Assembly: GCA_027577415.1 (NCBI GenBank)
Contig: JANBQS010000254.1
Coordinates: forward strand, 1-24,242
DNA length: 24,242 nt
From: Coemansia sp. RSA 922
Taxonomy: Eukaryota; Kickxellomycota; Kickxellomycetes; Kickxellales; Kickxellaceae
Direction: 5' to 3'
Shown one piece after another: positions 18,351 to 24,242 of this stretch. Below the pieces are notes generated by a model. It saw only the letters and a program-made list of their open reading frames with translations. It was not told the origin of the DNA and did not search any database. Made by a program: the position numbers and the translations under genes. The first letter of the stretch is position 1, and the number at the start of each line of letters is the position of its first letter.

Positions 18351-19148
18351 TGAAAAGCACAAGAAGCAATTAGGTAGCCAAGAAATGGAGTGGAGAAAAA
18401 TTGAGTGAAGAAGAAGAGAGAATTTTTCTTGCCAGCCGTGGGCGCACCATTTTAGCTGAAAAGTACGACTGTATCCTCAGCAGGCAAAGAAAGGACTCCA
18501 CTTCACTAACAAAAAAAAAGAAAATAGAAAAGAGTGCTTTGACAAAAGAACTCGAGCTCCTTTGACCTTCACGTCAACTATTTTGTTCATGCCTTTGGAG
18601 TGCTGCCATTCAAATTGCTTAATACTATGGAGATCAGTCTAATTGTGCTCCATTGTTAGTATTTGAAACATGTATTCTTGTTTGCTGCGGTTCCCATGTG
18701 AGTCCCCCACACACAACGCTAGATCCCTTGCCTACACCAGCCTCGCTTGTGACACCTGGCATCTTGCTTAGTTCACATTTACTCTTTCTTTTGGTACACG
18801 TATATTGTAAAAAAAATGTATACATCAGAGCTTTTAGCATTGCGTGCTACCCAGACCGCAGCAGAGTACATACTTCCACTCACTGACAAGCCTATAGGAT
18901 CGACGGATCGCATTGGCAAGCAATCCCACATTTCGGCCACATGACCGATCAATCGCTCAATCAGACGATTCTTAATGTGGATGACTAGCGCAAGTGCGCC
19001 ATGACCTTGTTTACTAAAAGGACTGTGCACAGAAACCCGGCTTAGGTCTCTTCATCATTACTTCTATAGCTTTTATTTTTTTATTAATACGAGACATTAG
19101 AGCGGTGACACTAGGCTTAAGGCCAAAAATAAGCTAGATACTACAGAT
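18351..19148. other. Intergenic region with a possible short spliced minus-strand gene
   Basis: 18351-18630 is the promoter side of the ABCC gene (A-rich and pyrimidine runs, no ORF). Two protein-like minus-strand stretches follow. 18884-19022 (contains RLIERLIGHVAEMWDCLPMR) is bounded by an acceptor-like TTTCTGTGCACAG and a donor GTGAGT. 18634-18760 (begins MPGVTSEAGVGKG) could join it in phase after TAAGCAAG. No homologue is recognised and no start exon is found, so I do not call a CDS. 19025-19148 is AT-rich 3' flank of the next gene. Confidence 0.35.
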
Positions 19149-19553
19149 CTATATATCTTCAACCCTCCAGTTTGTACCTTCAACATAAACCTCATCATCA
19201 GGTAAACTGCAAAATAAGTGAGAAAGGTTATCATTCTGGCCTATTAAACCAAAATATGTTGATTGGCCATCAACTAGTACATCGGGATTATATATTGGCC
19301 CCTTGATTATAATCAAAATTCGATAGTGGTTATTAGTCAGAGATGGTTCAAATTTAAGAAAATTTACTCCATAGCCGCGTAATCCAAAAAGATAGTCCTT
19401 GTCAAACTCTAGGTTGTCCATTCCCCAAAGAATTGAATTATCGAGAGGACCAAAAAACCTTTGAAGGAAGCCAAAATATTGACTGTCAAGTTCCTCTAAT
19501 GTTGTTTCTTGACGACCAAAACATATACTGGTAAACTCGATTTCGCCAGACAT
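19149..19553 (-). CDS. Hypothetical small acidic protein, 134 residues, intact member of a duplicated pair
   Basis: I chose ATG 19553-19551 (MSGEIEFTS); an in-frame opening up to 19601 lies closer to the TATA box than a normal leader allows. No known domain. The sequence alternates hydrophobic and polar residues (YRILIIIKG, VYVEG), suggesting a small beta-rich fold. It shows weak similarity to the broken gene at 23354-23737: RQETTLEEL/RKEKTPSLL, IIIKGPIYNPD/ISIKGYIHPQSD, and a closing PDDE/PIDEE. The upstream ~350 bp are clearly duplicated between the two loci. TATAAAAAGAGC lies about 100 bp before the ATG. Confidence 0.6.
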   Translation of the reverse strand: MSGEIEFTSICFGRQETTLEELDSQYFGFLQRFFGPLDNSILWGMDNLEFDKDYLFGLRGYGVNFLKFEPSLTNNHYRILIIIKGPIYNPDVLVDGQSTYFGLIGQNDNLSHLFCSLPDDEVYVEGTNWRVEDI

Positions 19554-19604
19554 TTTCCAAATAGTAGGTTGGTTAAAAAAGTAAATATTTAGTAAAGACA
19601 AATG

Positions 19605-19960
19605 TTGAAATGTTTTGGGTATAGAAAAAGATGGACGATTCTCTCGGTGCTCTTTTTATAATATGGCAGCAGTGGCTAGACGAAAGAAAAAAGGAGTGAC
19701 AGGAATGCTGGTTTAAAAAAATTTGCATTTGGGCTTGCAGTCTCTGTTGAATTGGACAATACGTCATGACAGCCAATTGTATTCTGCTCATATATTGCCA
19801 TTGATTGCAAGCATAGAAAAGGTAGGAATGCAGTCAGTAAGGAATGTTTTCTAGAAAAAGGACAATAAGCCAGTGTCGTCTTTTTGCTCAAAGGATCTAA
19901 TAATAGTTCTTTTCCACCTGACTGAAAATGATGTCATTGGAAGCATTTGCCAAAAGAATT
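19605..19960 (-). repeat. Duplicated upstream region of a small gene, copy 1
   Basis: It aligns with about 23801-24120 in the same orientation. Shared blocks, in plus-strand order: gctctttttata, cagtggctagac, cagccaattg.attc, ggaatgttttctagaaaa, and aataagcca..(t/c).....ttttgc.caaag. The palindrome TTCTAGAA at 19849-19856 matches the heat-shock element core (TTCnnGAA) and is preserved in both copies at a similar position. The coding regions below have diverged more than these blocks. Confidence 0.65.
19649..19660 (-). promoter_or_regulatory. TATA box (TATAAAAAGAGC) of the gene at 19149-19553
   Basis: The minus-strand TATA-type motif lies 96-107 bp upstream of the chosen ATG. It is conserved in the duplicated locus at 23850-23861. 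Confidence 0.6.
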
Positions 19961-20160
19961 GTATTCCCCACTCCTTCTTCCACTGACGTCATTATCAAAG
20001 CATTCTTTGGATGCAAAAAAGTGGGGATAGCAAAGTCTCCTAGCCTTTGGCCAAAAAGATGCCCTTTCGGCTGCTTCCCACACTTTCAGACAAAGTGCGT
20101 AAAATAAGACAAAGAAAGCTTGACATAGCTCATACATTCAAGTGGACAGAATAATTGATA

Positions 20161-20359
20161 GGTTATAGCTAGACGCTAACGAGCTGTGGGCTATACCTTT
20201 TTCAGGCCTGAAAATCCATTTAGTTTTATAAGAATATTAGATAAATATAGAAGAAGGTGCCGCCTCTCTCTTCTTACCCCCAGGTAAACTTGACCATAGC
20301 TCTGGCCGCTTGCAGGGTCGGTGGGCAGACACCCACTGCTTGTTAGCATCTAGCTAACC
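20161..20359 (+). mobile_element. MITE-like element, copy 2 (~199 bp)
   Basis: It aligns end to end with the reverse complement of 5525-5718. The left end ggttatagctagacgctaac and the right end tagcatctagctaacc (reverse complement ggttagctagatgcta) form imperfect terminal inverted repeats. The interior shares tcagg..tgaaaatc.att, ataagaat, gccgcctctctc and agctctggccg with copy 1. Flanks do not show a clear target-site duplication (aattgata on the left, aattcaat on the right). Noncoding. Confidence 0.7.
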
Positions 20360-20676
20360 AATTCAATGATTTATTTAGGCCTTAGTTTGACCAAAAAAAA
20401 AACCCCCCATTCCAAATTTTTCTCTCTTGCTTCAACCCTAATAAATTTTCTGCAAATCGGAGCATTGTGTTTTCAAAGCACTTCTTTAAACTAAGCAAAA
20501 AGCCCACCCCTTTGCCGCTTGCCTACAAAGGACAGCCGCAGCAATTTTTTTATCATTGTCGGCTAGCCAGAAATAAGGAGGTTTGGTTGTTCAGTGACCT
20601 GTCCCCCTTTCTTCCTTACTCTCCATTTTCTAGCATTTGTTTTTAAGCACCCACTATTAGACCTACTTCAACACGC
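20360..20676 (+). promoter_or_regulatory. Upstream region of the intact array gene
   Basis: From about 20452 this sequence recurs upstream of the second (about 21576) and third (about 22598) array copies. Shared blocks are acaaagg.cagccgcagc, tttatcattgtcggctag, an AT-rich spot at 20570-20577 where copy 2 has TATAAAGAGG, and a pyrimidine-rich ctctccattttc. The ATG follows about 105 bp after the TATA-like position. Confidence 0.5.
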
Positions 20677-21207
20677 ATGTCCTCTCCAGCACTTGCAACA
20701 CCTTCAGCACCCTGGAATGGATTAGTTCGCATTGAAGTGAACTTCCCTGAAATGGAAATATGTGAAGAGCATCATGCTTATGCATATTTTTTCATCAATA
20801 CGTATACGGATACCGTAGGGTGTGTCAAAAATGCTATTGCTGCTGAACTTGGTATTGAAGCCGATGAATTTGTGTTTAGCCACAAATACAAGAATACAAC
20901 GCAGGAGACCGAGTTGGATGAATTATTTGCAGATATATATCTGTCTAGTGAATATATAGCGGACTGTAAATCTAGAGGCCAGGCGAAGCAAGTTGACCTT
21001 GACTTGCTCGAGAACACAGACTATAAAGGCAAAACAGGTATGTTAAAGTGGCTATTGGGGCGAAAGGATCACGTTTTCTGCTCAGAAAAGTATGATGGAC
21101 GTGGCCTACTTGCCAAGGGATTTGCAGAGCTCATAGAGATCTTTAAAGCTCAACATAGTATTACACCCACAGAAGCGGCTCCTAGCATCGAGAGCAACAC
21201 TATTTAA
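20677..21207 (+). CDS. Hypothetical protein, 176 residues, possibly ubiquitin-like N-terminus; intact copy of a tandem array
   Basis: Single exon, ATG 20677 to TAA 21207. No named family is recognised. Residues ~17-70 have a beta-grasp-like pattern: a strand (LVRIEVNF), a second strand (AYFFINTY), then TDTVGCVKNAIAAELGIEADEFVF, which resembles the strand-turn-helix of ubiquitin (DTIENVKAKI...). The middle (ELDELFADIYLSSEYIADC) and GKTGMLKWLLGRKD are conserved in copy 2. There is no signal peptide or membrane segment. The upstream unit is shared with two other copies. N-terminal ubiquitin-like domains also occur in Crinkler-type proteins, but no LFLAK-type motif is seen, so that link is not claimed. 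Confidence 0.7.
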   Translation: MSSPALATPSAPWNGLVRIEVNFPEMEICEEHHAYAYFFINTYTDTVGCVKNAIAAELGIEADEFVFSHKYKNTTQETELDELFADIYLSSEYIADCKSRGQAKQVDLDLLENTDYKGKTGMLKWLLGRKDHVFCSEKYDGRGLLAKGFAELIEIFKAQHSITPTEAAPSIESNTI

Positions 21208-21798
21208 AGGTAATAGCATAAACAGTTAATCTGGGGGAAGATGGCAACATTAGTACTAGTTGTTGAGCATTGTAAGGACATCGCTTCTGTTGTCGATAGC
21301 TTATAAGTTACATACCTGTAGGATTGTTTTGGGCAAGCCGCTATTAAACACTACACACAAGCGCATAGTTGTATGGCCATGGGTACTCTTCTATTTTATT
21401 TTGGCACTAGAGGATTACTTACATAGCAATAATGTAACTGCAGCTCACCACCCATTGTAGATTACTTGCTTTCTCTTGTTTACATATTATTTATTTTGTT
21501 CTTGTTCCCCACTACATATCACAAAAGCTCTTAATTTATTTCTCGGCAGCTTGATTCGATGCTCGTAAAACTGGGGAAATCGGATTCTTGAGACTTTATG
21601 GAAATTCTTTGAACAATGAACTACAAACCTGCTTTGGGGCCTGTTCACAAAGGGCAGCCGCAGCTACCATTTTATTGCCAGCTAGATACATATAAAGAGG
21701 TTTTGTTGCTCTGGGGATTTGCCTCTCTTTCTTCTTTATTCTCCATTTTTATATCATTTGTTTATTGCAATCCACTTTTTAAACCTATGTCAACATAC
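21208..21798. other. Spacer between array copies 1 and 2
   Basis: The first ~370 bp are the 3' flank of copy 1, homologous to the flank after copy 2. From about 21576 it is the copy-2 promoter unit. Open stretches here (for example 21616-21798) are noncoding equivalents of the copy-1 leader. Confidence 0.5.
21691..21700 (+). promoter_or_regulatory. TATA box (TATAAAGAGG) of array copy 2
   Basis: It lies 108 bp before the ATG-equivalent at 21799 and resembles the TATAAAAAGAGC motif of the minus-strand small genes. Copies 1 and 3 have degenerate sequence at this point. Confidence 0.5.
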
Positions 21799-22338
21799 AT
21801 GCCTTCTCTGGTACCTTTGATACCTTTATAATATTGTAACGTAGTAGCTACCATTCGAGTATGGTTCACTGAACGCCGGTTATGCAGGTATTGTACTATA
21901 AACGACTACGAAGACATTGTTGTCAATGTACCTGAGGACACTGTTGGACATGTCAAGGATGTTATTGCTGCTAAACTTGGCATTGAAGCTGACGAATTTG
22001 TGTTTGGATACAAATATGACACTACAAAGTATAAGTATGAGCTGGACGAATTGTTTGCCAAGATTTATATGCGTAACAATTACTTAGCATACTTGCTCAA
22101 GGGTGATATAGACCAGCCGTTTGACATTTATTTGTGTGAGAATAAGGATTACACTGGTAAGACTGGATTGCTAAATTGGATTTTGCGCCCAAAGATGGAC
22201 TTTCACTTTAACACAAAAGCCGCTGGAGGTCAGCTTGCCAAGCGACTAGCTCGGCATATAACAGCATACAAAGAGTATCACAATACTTTATCTACATCTT
22301 CCGTCCCTAGTGCCGAAGCTAACATTGCGCTAGACTAG
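21799..22338 (+). pseudogene. Array copy 2, broken by a TAA at codon 11
   Basis: ATG 21799 aligns with the copy-1 start (MPSLVPLIPL against MSSPALATPS). Codon 11 is TAA (21829-21831), and the same frame then runs to TAG at 22338 with clear copy-1 similarity: DTVGHVKDVIAAKLGIEADEFVF, ELDELFAKIY, DYTGKTGLLNWIL and QLAKRLARHI. The length, 180 codons, matches copy 1 (177). After the TAA the first in-frame ATG is deep in the domain, so the protein cannot be made normally. No phase-consistent intron removes the stop. Body conservation suggests recent loss. Confidence 0.75.
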
Positions 22339-22597
22339 TAGTAGAGCGCATTACTCAGTGTATAAAGACAACATTACTAGTGGATGCTGGGCAATCGGAA
22401 TGAGCAGTTCTTTTTATTGGCTCTTGGGGAATACCTCCAAAGAGAAATGGCAGTATTAGCTTGCCGCCCTTTATGATAAACATTTTTATGCATTTGCTTG
22501 CTTACACAGTTTTAAATATATTATTACACCCCACTACATGTTTCCAACACCCTCAATTTTACGCTTAGTCTGTTCATTCAATGTAAGTAAACCTAGA
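22339..22597. other. 3' flank of array copy 2
   Basis: Homologous to the 3' flank of copy 1; no gene seen. Confidence 0.5.
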
Positions 22598-22860
22598 GAA
22601 ATTGAAGCCTTGGGTCTTTAAAGATACTCCCTGGACTAAGAAAAGCGCACCTCCTTTGACAGTTGTTTAACAATGGCGGCCACTGCAATTTTTCATCATT
22701 GTCGGTAAGACAAAAAAGTGAGGGGTTATTGCTTGCTCTAAGGATTTGCCTCTCTCTTTTCCACACGCTGTTTTTAGCACCTGTTTATAAGCACCTGCTG
22801 TTGAACCAATTCTGATGCTTATATCTTCTCCAGCACCTTAAACATCTACAACTTTTTATT
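22598..22860 (+). pseudogene. Array copy 3, promoter plus start-less coding remnant
   Basis: The promoter unit aligns with copies 1 and 2 (ggatttgcctctctcttt, tttttagcacctgtttat). Where copy 1 reads ATG TCC TCT CCA GCA, this copy reads ATA TCT TCT CCA GCA CCT TAA (22821-22841): the start codon is lost and a stop follows at codon 7. Similarity fades by about 22860, so the rest of the gene is gone. Confidence 0.65.
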
Positions 22861-22914
22861 TGAATGCAATTATTTGGATGCGACATATGTTAGCGAGTAG
22901 AATATAAGAGCAAA

Positions 22915-23040
22915 TATATTATAATAATTAAGCGGATGTGAATAATAACGAACTGAAAAGAGCCCCTTTTCCTATCTTGCGGAGAAGCGGGCCATATACA
23001 CTGGCCTATTCAGCGATAATTGCCCAACCACATAGCCGCA
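22915..23040 (+). repeat. Dispersed repeat R2, copy 2
   Basis: It aligns with the reverse complement of 7660-7790. The perfect hairpin of copy 1 is degraded here. A weak inverted match exists between its ends (gcggatgtg near 22932 and the reverse complement of the catagccgc end near 23031-23039), so it could be a second small TIR element. Confidence 0.55.
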
Positions 23041-23052
23041 TATGCTAGAGAC

Positions 23053-23274
23053 CTACGCACTCATCCAGCACCAGACGCTCTTGCTTATTCGTGGTATTCC
23101 AACATCGGTAGCTAACCAGTTGAGTGCCTCTAGTGTCTCCTTCAGACCCCTCTCCGTAAAGCTGGTATTATGATTGGCAGCTTGTATAGTATTATAGGGT
23201 CGCTGCACAACTCTTGCTTCTACTTGCCACTTGATGATGCATCCGATTGTGTATGGCACAATTGTCGTGCCCAC
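23053..23274 (-). other. Unassigned open stretch, possible terminal exon or gene fragment
   Basis: The minus strand is open for 73 codons without an ATG start (begins at GTG), with balanced protein-like composition (contains GCIIKWQVEARVVQRPYN and TFTERG-like NTSFTERGLKETLEALNW). It is preceded by a good acceptor-like sequence, GGATGTTTTTCAG, ending at 23275. I find no upstream exon, and the broken small gene at 23354 lies immediately upstream. Family not recognised. Confidence 0.3.
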
Positions 23275-23353
23275 CTGAAAAACATCCTATCATTACAACA
23301 AAGCAGTAAGTGGAGATGTGGAATAGGTTTTATTGCCAGGTTACTCAAAAATA

Positions 23354-23737
23354 TTAAGAAATGTCATTTATCTCTTCGTCTATAGGATGAGAGTCAAGCA
23401 TAATGTGAAATGCTCCTTCATTAACTGGATTAACCATTATTAGGTCACTCTGTGGATGAATATATCCCTTGATAGAAATATAGGTTGTATGCAATCTATC
23501 TTCAGTAGGGCCTGGTGTATCCCTTGTGATATATAAAACACAACAGTTTACTTGGACATAAAATACATCATTCTCTAAAGTGGACCACTCGTTCATGGCT
23601 AATTCAGCCAGAGTTTCGCCGAATTATGCTTTAAAGAAAGCATTGGTCTTGTCACGGAGTAGACTAGGTGTTTTCTCTTTACGCTCAAAATTTTTATTGA
23701 CACGAAGTCCAGGACGTTCGTCACACTCGTCACACAT
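23354..23737 (-). pseudogene. Small hypothetical protein, broken by a TAA at codon 38; paralogue of 19149-19553
   Basis: ATG 23737-23735 (MCDECDERPGLRVNK) opens 37 codons to TAA 23624-23626. The same frame then continues 89 codons to the stop at 23354, passing an internal ATG (MNEWSTLEN). Total 128 codons, against 135 for the paralogue. No GT-AG pair can remove the TAA. The upstream region and TATA box are shared with the gene at 19149-19553. A shorter 80-residue product from the internal ATG is possible but would lack the N-terminal third. Confidence 0.6.
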
Positions 23738-23800
23738 GATTCAATATGTTCTTAGCCTTTGTTCCAATAATAATAATAAAATGTGAATAGAAACGAGAGC

Positions 23801-24120
23801 TGAAATGTTGGAATAGAGAATAGAAAAAATGTGGGTGATTCCTTAGGATGCTCTTTTTATACAACAGTGGCTAGACAAAAAAGAAAGCAGAAAAAATAAT
23901 GTTTGCTGAGTTTTGCAGTAATTGTGATATTGGATACATCGATGGAAGAAAAGTGTCTTGGCAGCCAATTGCATTCCACTTGTTTACTTGCAATTGGAAT
24001 GGAATGTTTTCTAGAAAACATGAATAAGCCAACATCCCCTTTTGCCCAAAGAATAACATTGTTTCCGTTTGAAGTGTCCGAATTAAAAAAGCCTACAAAG
24101 AGGGTCAAGCACATCTGTGC
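23801..24120 (-). repeat. Duplicated upstream region of a small gene, copy 2
   Basis: Homologous to 19605-19960, same orientation. It keeps gctctttttata at 23850-23861, cagtggctagac, cagccaattg, and ggaatgttttctagaaaa with the TTCTAGAA palindrome at 24009-24016. The remaining 24121-24242 shows no gene. Confidence 0.65.
23850..23861 (-). promoter_or_regulatory. TATA box of the broken gene at 23354-23737
   Basis: TATAAAAAGAGC on the minus strand, about 115 bp before the ATG; identical to the motif at 19649-19660. Confidence 0.5.
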
Positions 24121-24242
24121 AAATGTCCAAATATCTAAAGATTATCCAGAAATTTCATAGTAGTGAGAGAAGTGTAGGGTTCTGAATTTTTTTGGGTGGG
24201 ATGATTTTGCCGTGTTTAGATATATGTTTTCTACTTCTGTAG

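Larger units (their letters stand above)
20452..22860 (+). repeat. Tandem array of three diverged gene-plus-promoter units
   Basis: Units begin near 20452, 21576 and 22598, giving steps of about 1.12 and 1.02 kb; the third unit ends about 40 bp into its coding region. Unit similarity covers promoter, coding region and 3' flank (for example acattagtactagttgttga/acattactagtggatgctg and cccactacat). Copy 1 is intact, copy 2 is stop-broken, copy 3 is a remnant. Confidence 0.7.

Noticed and set aside
5525..23040. One large inverted duplication joining the two flanks
   Set aside because: The order of the two repeats and the gene content between them differ on the two sides, so independent dispersed insertions fit better.
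1..24242. Alternative genetic code explaining the in-frame stops
   Set aside because: TAA, TAG and TGA all occur as interruptions, while the large conserved genes end normally and have none inside.
1..24242. tRNA, rRNA or CRISPR features
   Set aside because: No GGTTCRA-type T-arm with a matching acceptor stem, no rRNA-like block and no regularly spaced short repeats were found by reading; low-level signals could be missed without a covariance search.

Overview
The window reads as nuclear DNA of an early-diverging fungus, most likely a member of the Kickxellales (Coemansia/Linderina-like). This rests on conserved fungal genes (TRM11, NAT10/KRE33, an ABCC transporter), very few and short introns, a tristetraprolin-type CCCH protein, a DUF4246 relic, and a duplicated F-box-like family that I associate with that group from memory. 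The lineage is inference; no marker gene here settles it.

Layout. 1-8.5 kb is a gene-poor, decaying region. It holds the 3' end of an F-box-like gene (1-935, cut by the window edge), a spliced CCCH zinc-finger gene (1123-1895, minus), a DUF4246 pseudogene (2867-4746, minus; three in-frame stops plus one frameshift), a full-length F-box-like paralogue broken by one TGA (5778-7493, minus), and a small uncharacterised gene (8125-8442, minus). 9-18.4 kb is a conserved core: TRM11 (tRNA m2G10 methyltransferase) and NAT10/KRE33 (RNA cytidine acetyltransferase) diverge from a 257-bp intergenic region, and a 1430-residue ABCC transporter converges on NAT10. 18.4-24.2 kb is again a family-birth-and-decay region. 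It holds two related small genes with duplicated upstream regions (19149-19553 looks intact, 23354-23737 is broken by a TAA). It also holds a tandem array of three copies of a small gene (intact 20677-21207, stop-broken 21799-22338, start-less remnant near 22821).

Two dispersed repeat families each have one copy in both flanks. One is a ~195-bp element with ~26-bp terminal inverted repeats (5525-5718 and 20161-20359), which looks like a MITE. The other is a ~130-bp element (7660-7790 and 22915-23040) whose first copy carries a perfect 10-bp-stem hairpin.

How the parts fit. TRM11 and NAT10 modify neighbouring positions of the tRNA D-arm (G10 and C12) and share one promoter region. The small genes on both flanks share a TATA-type core promoter (GCTCTTTT(T)ATA on the plus strand for the minus-strand genes) about 100 bp from their ATG. 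Three families in the window show colinear reading frames broken by isolated stop codons. Recent gene decay is the simplest explanation, but one stop is followed by the known readthrough context TGA-CTA. I see no tRNA, rRNA, CRISPR or autonomous transposon.
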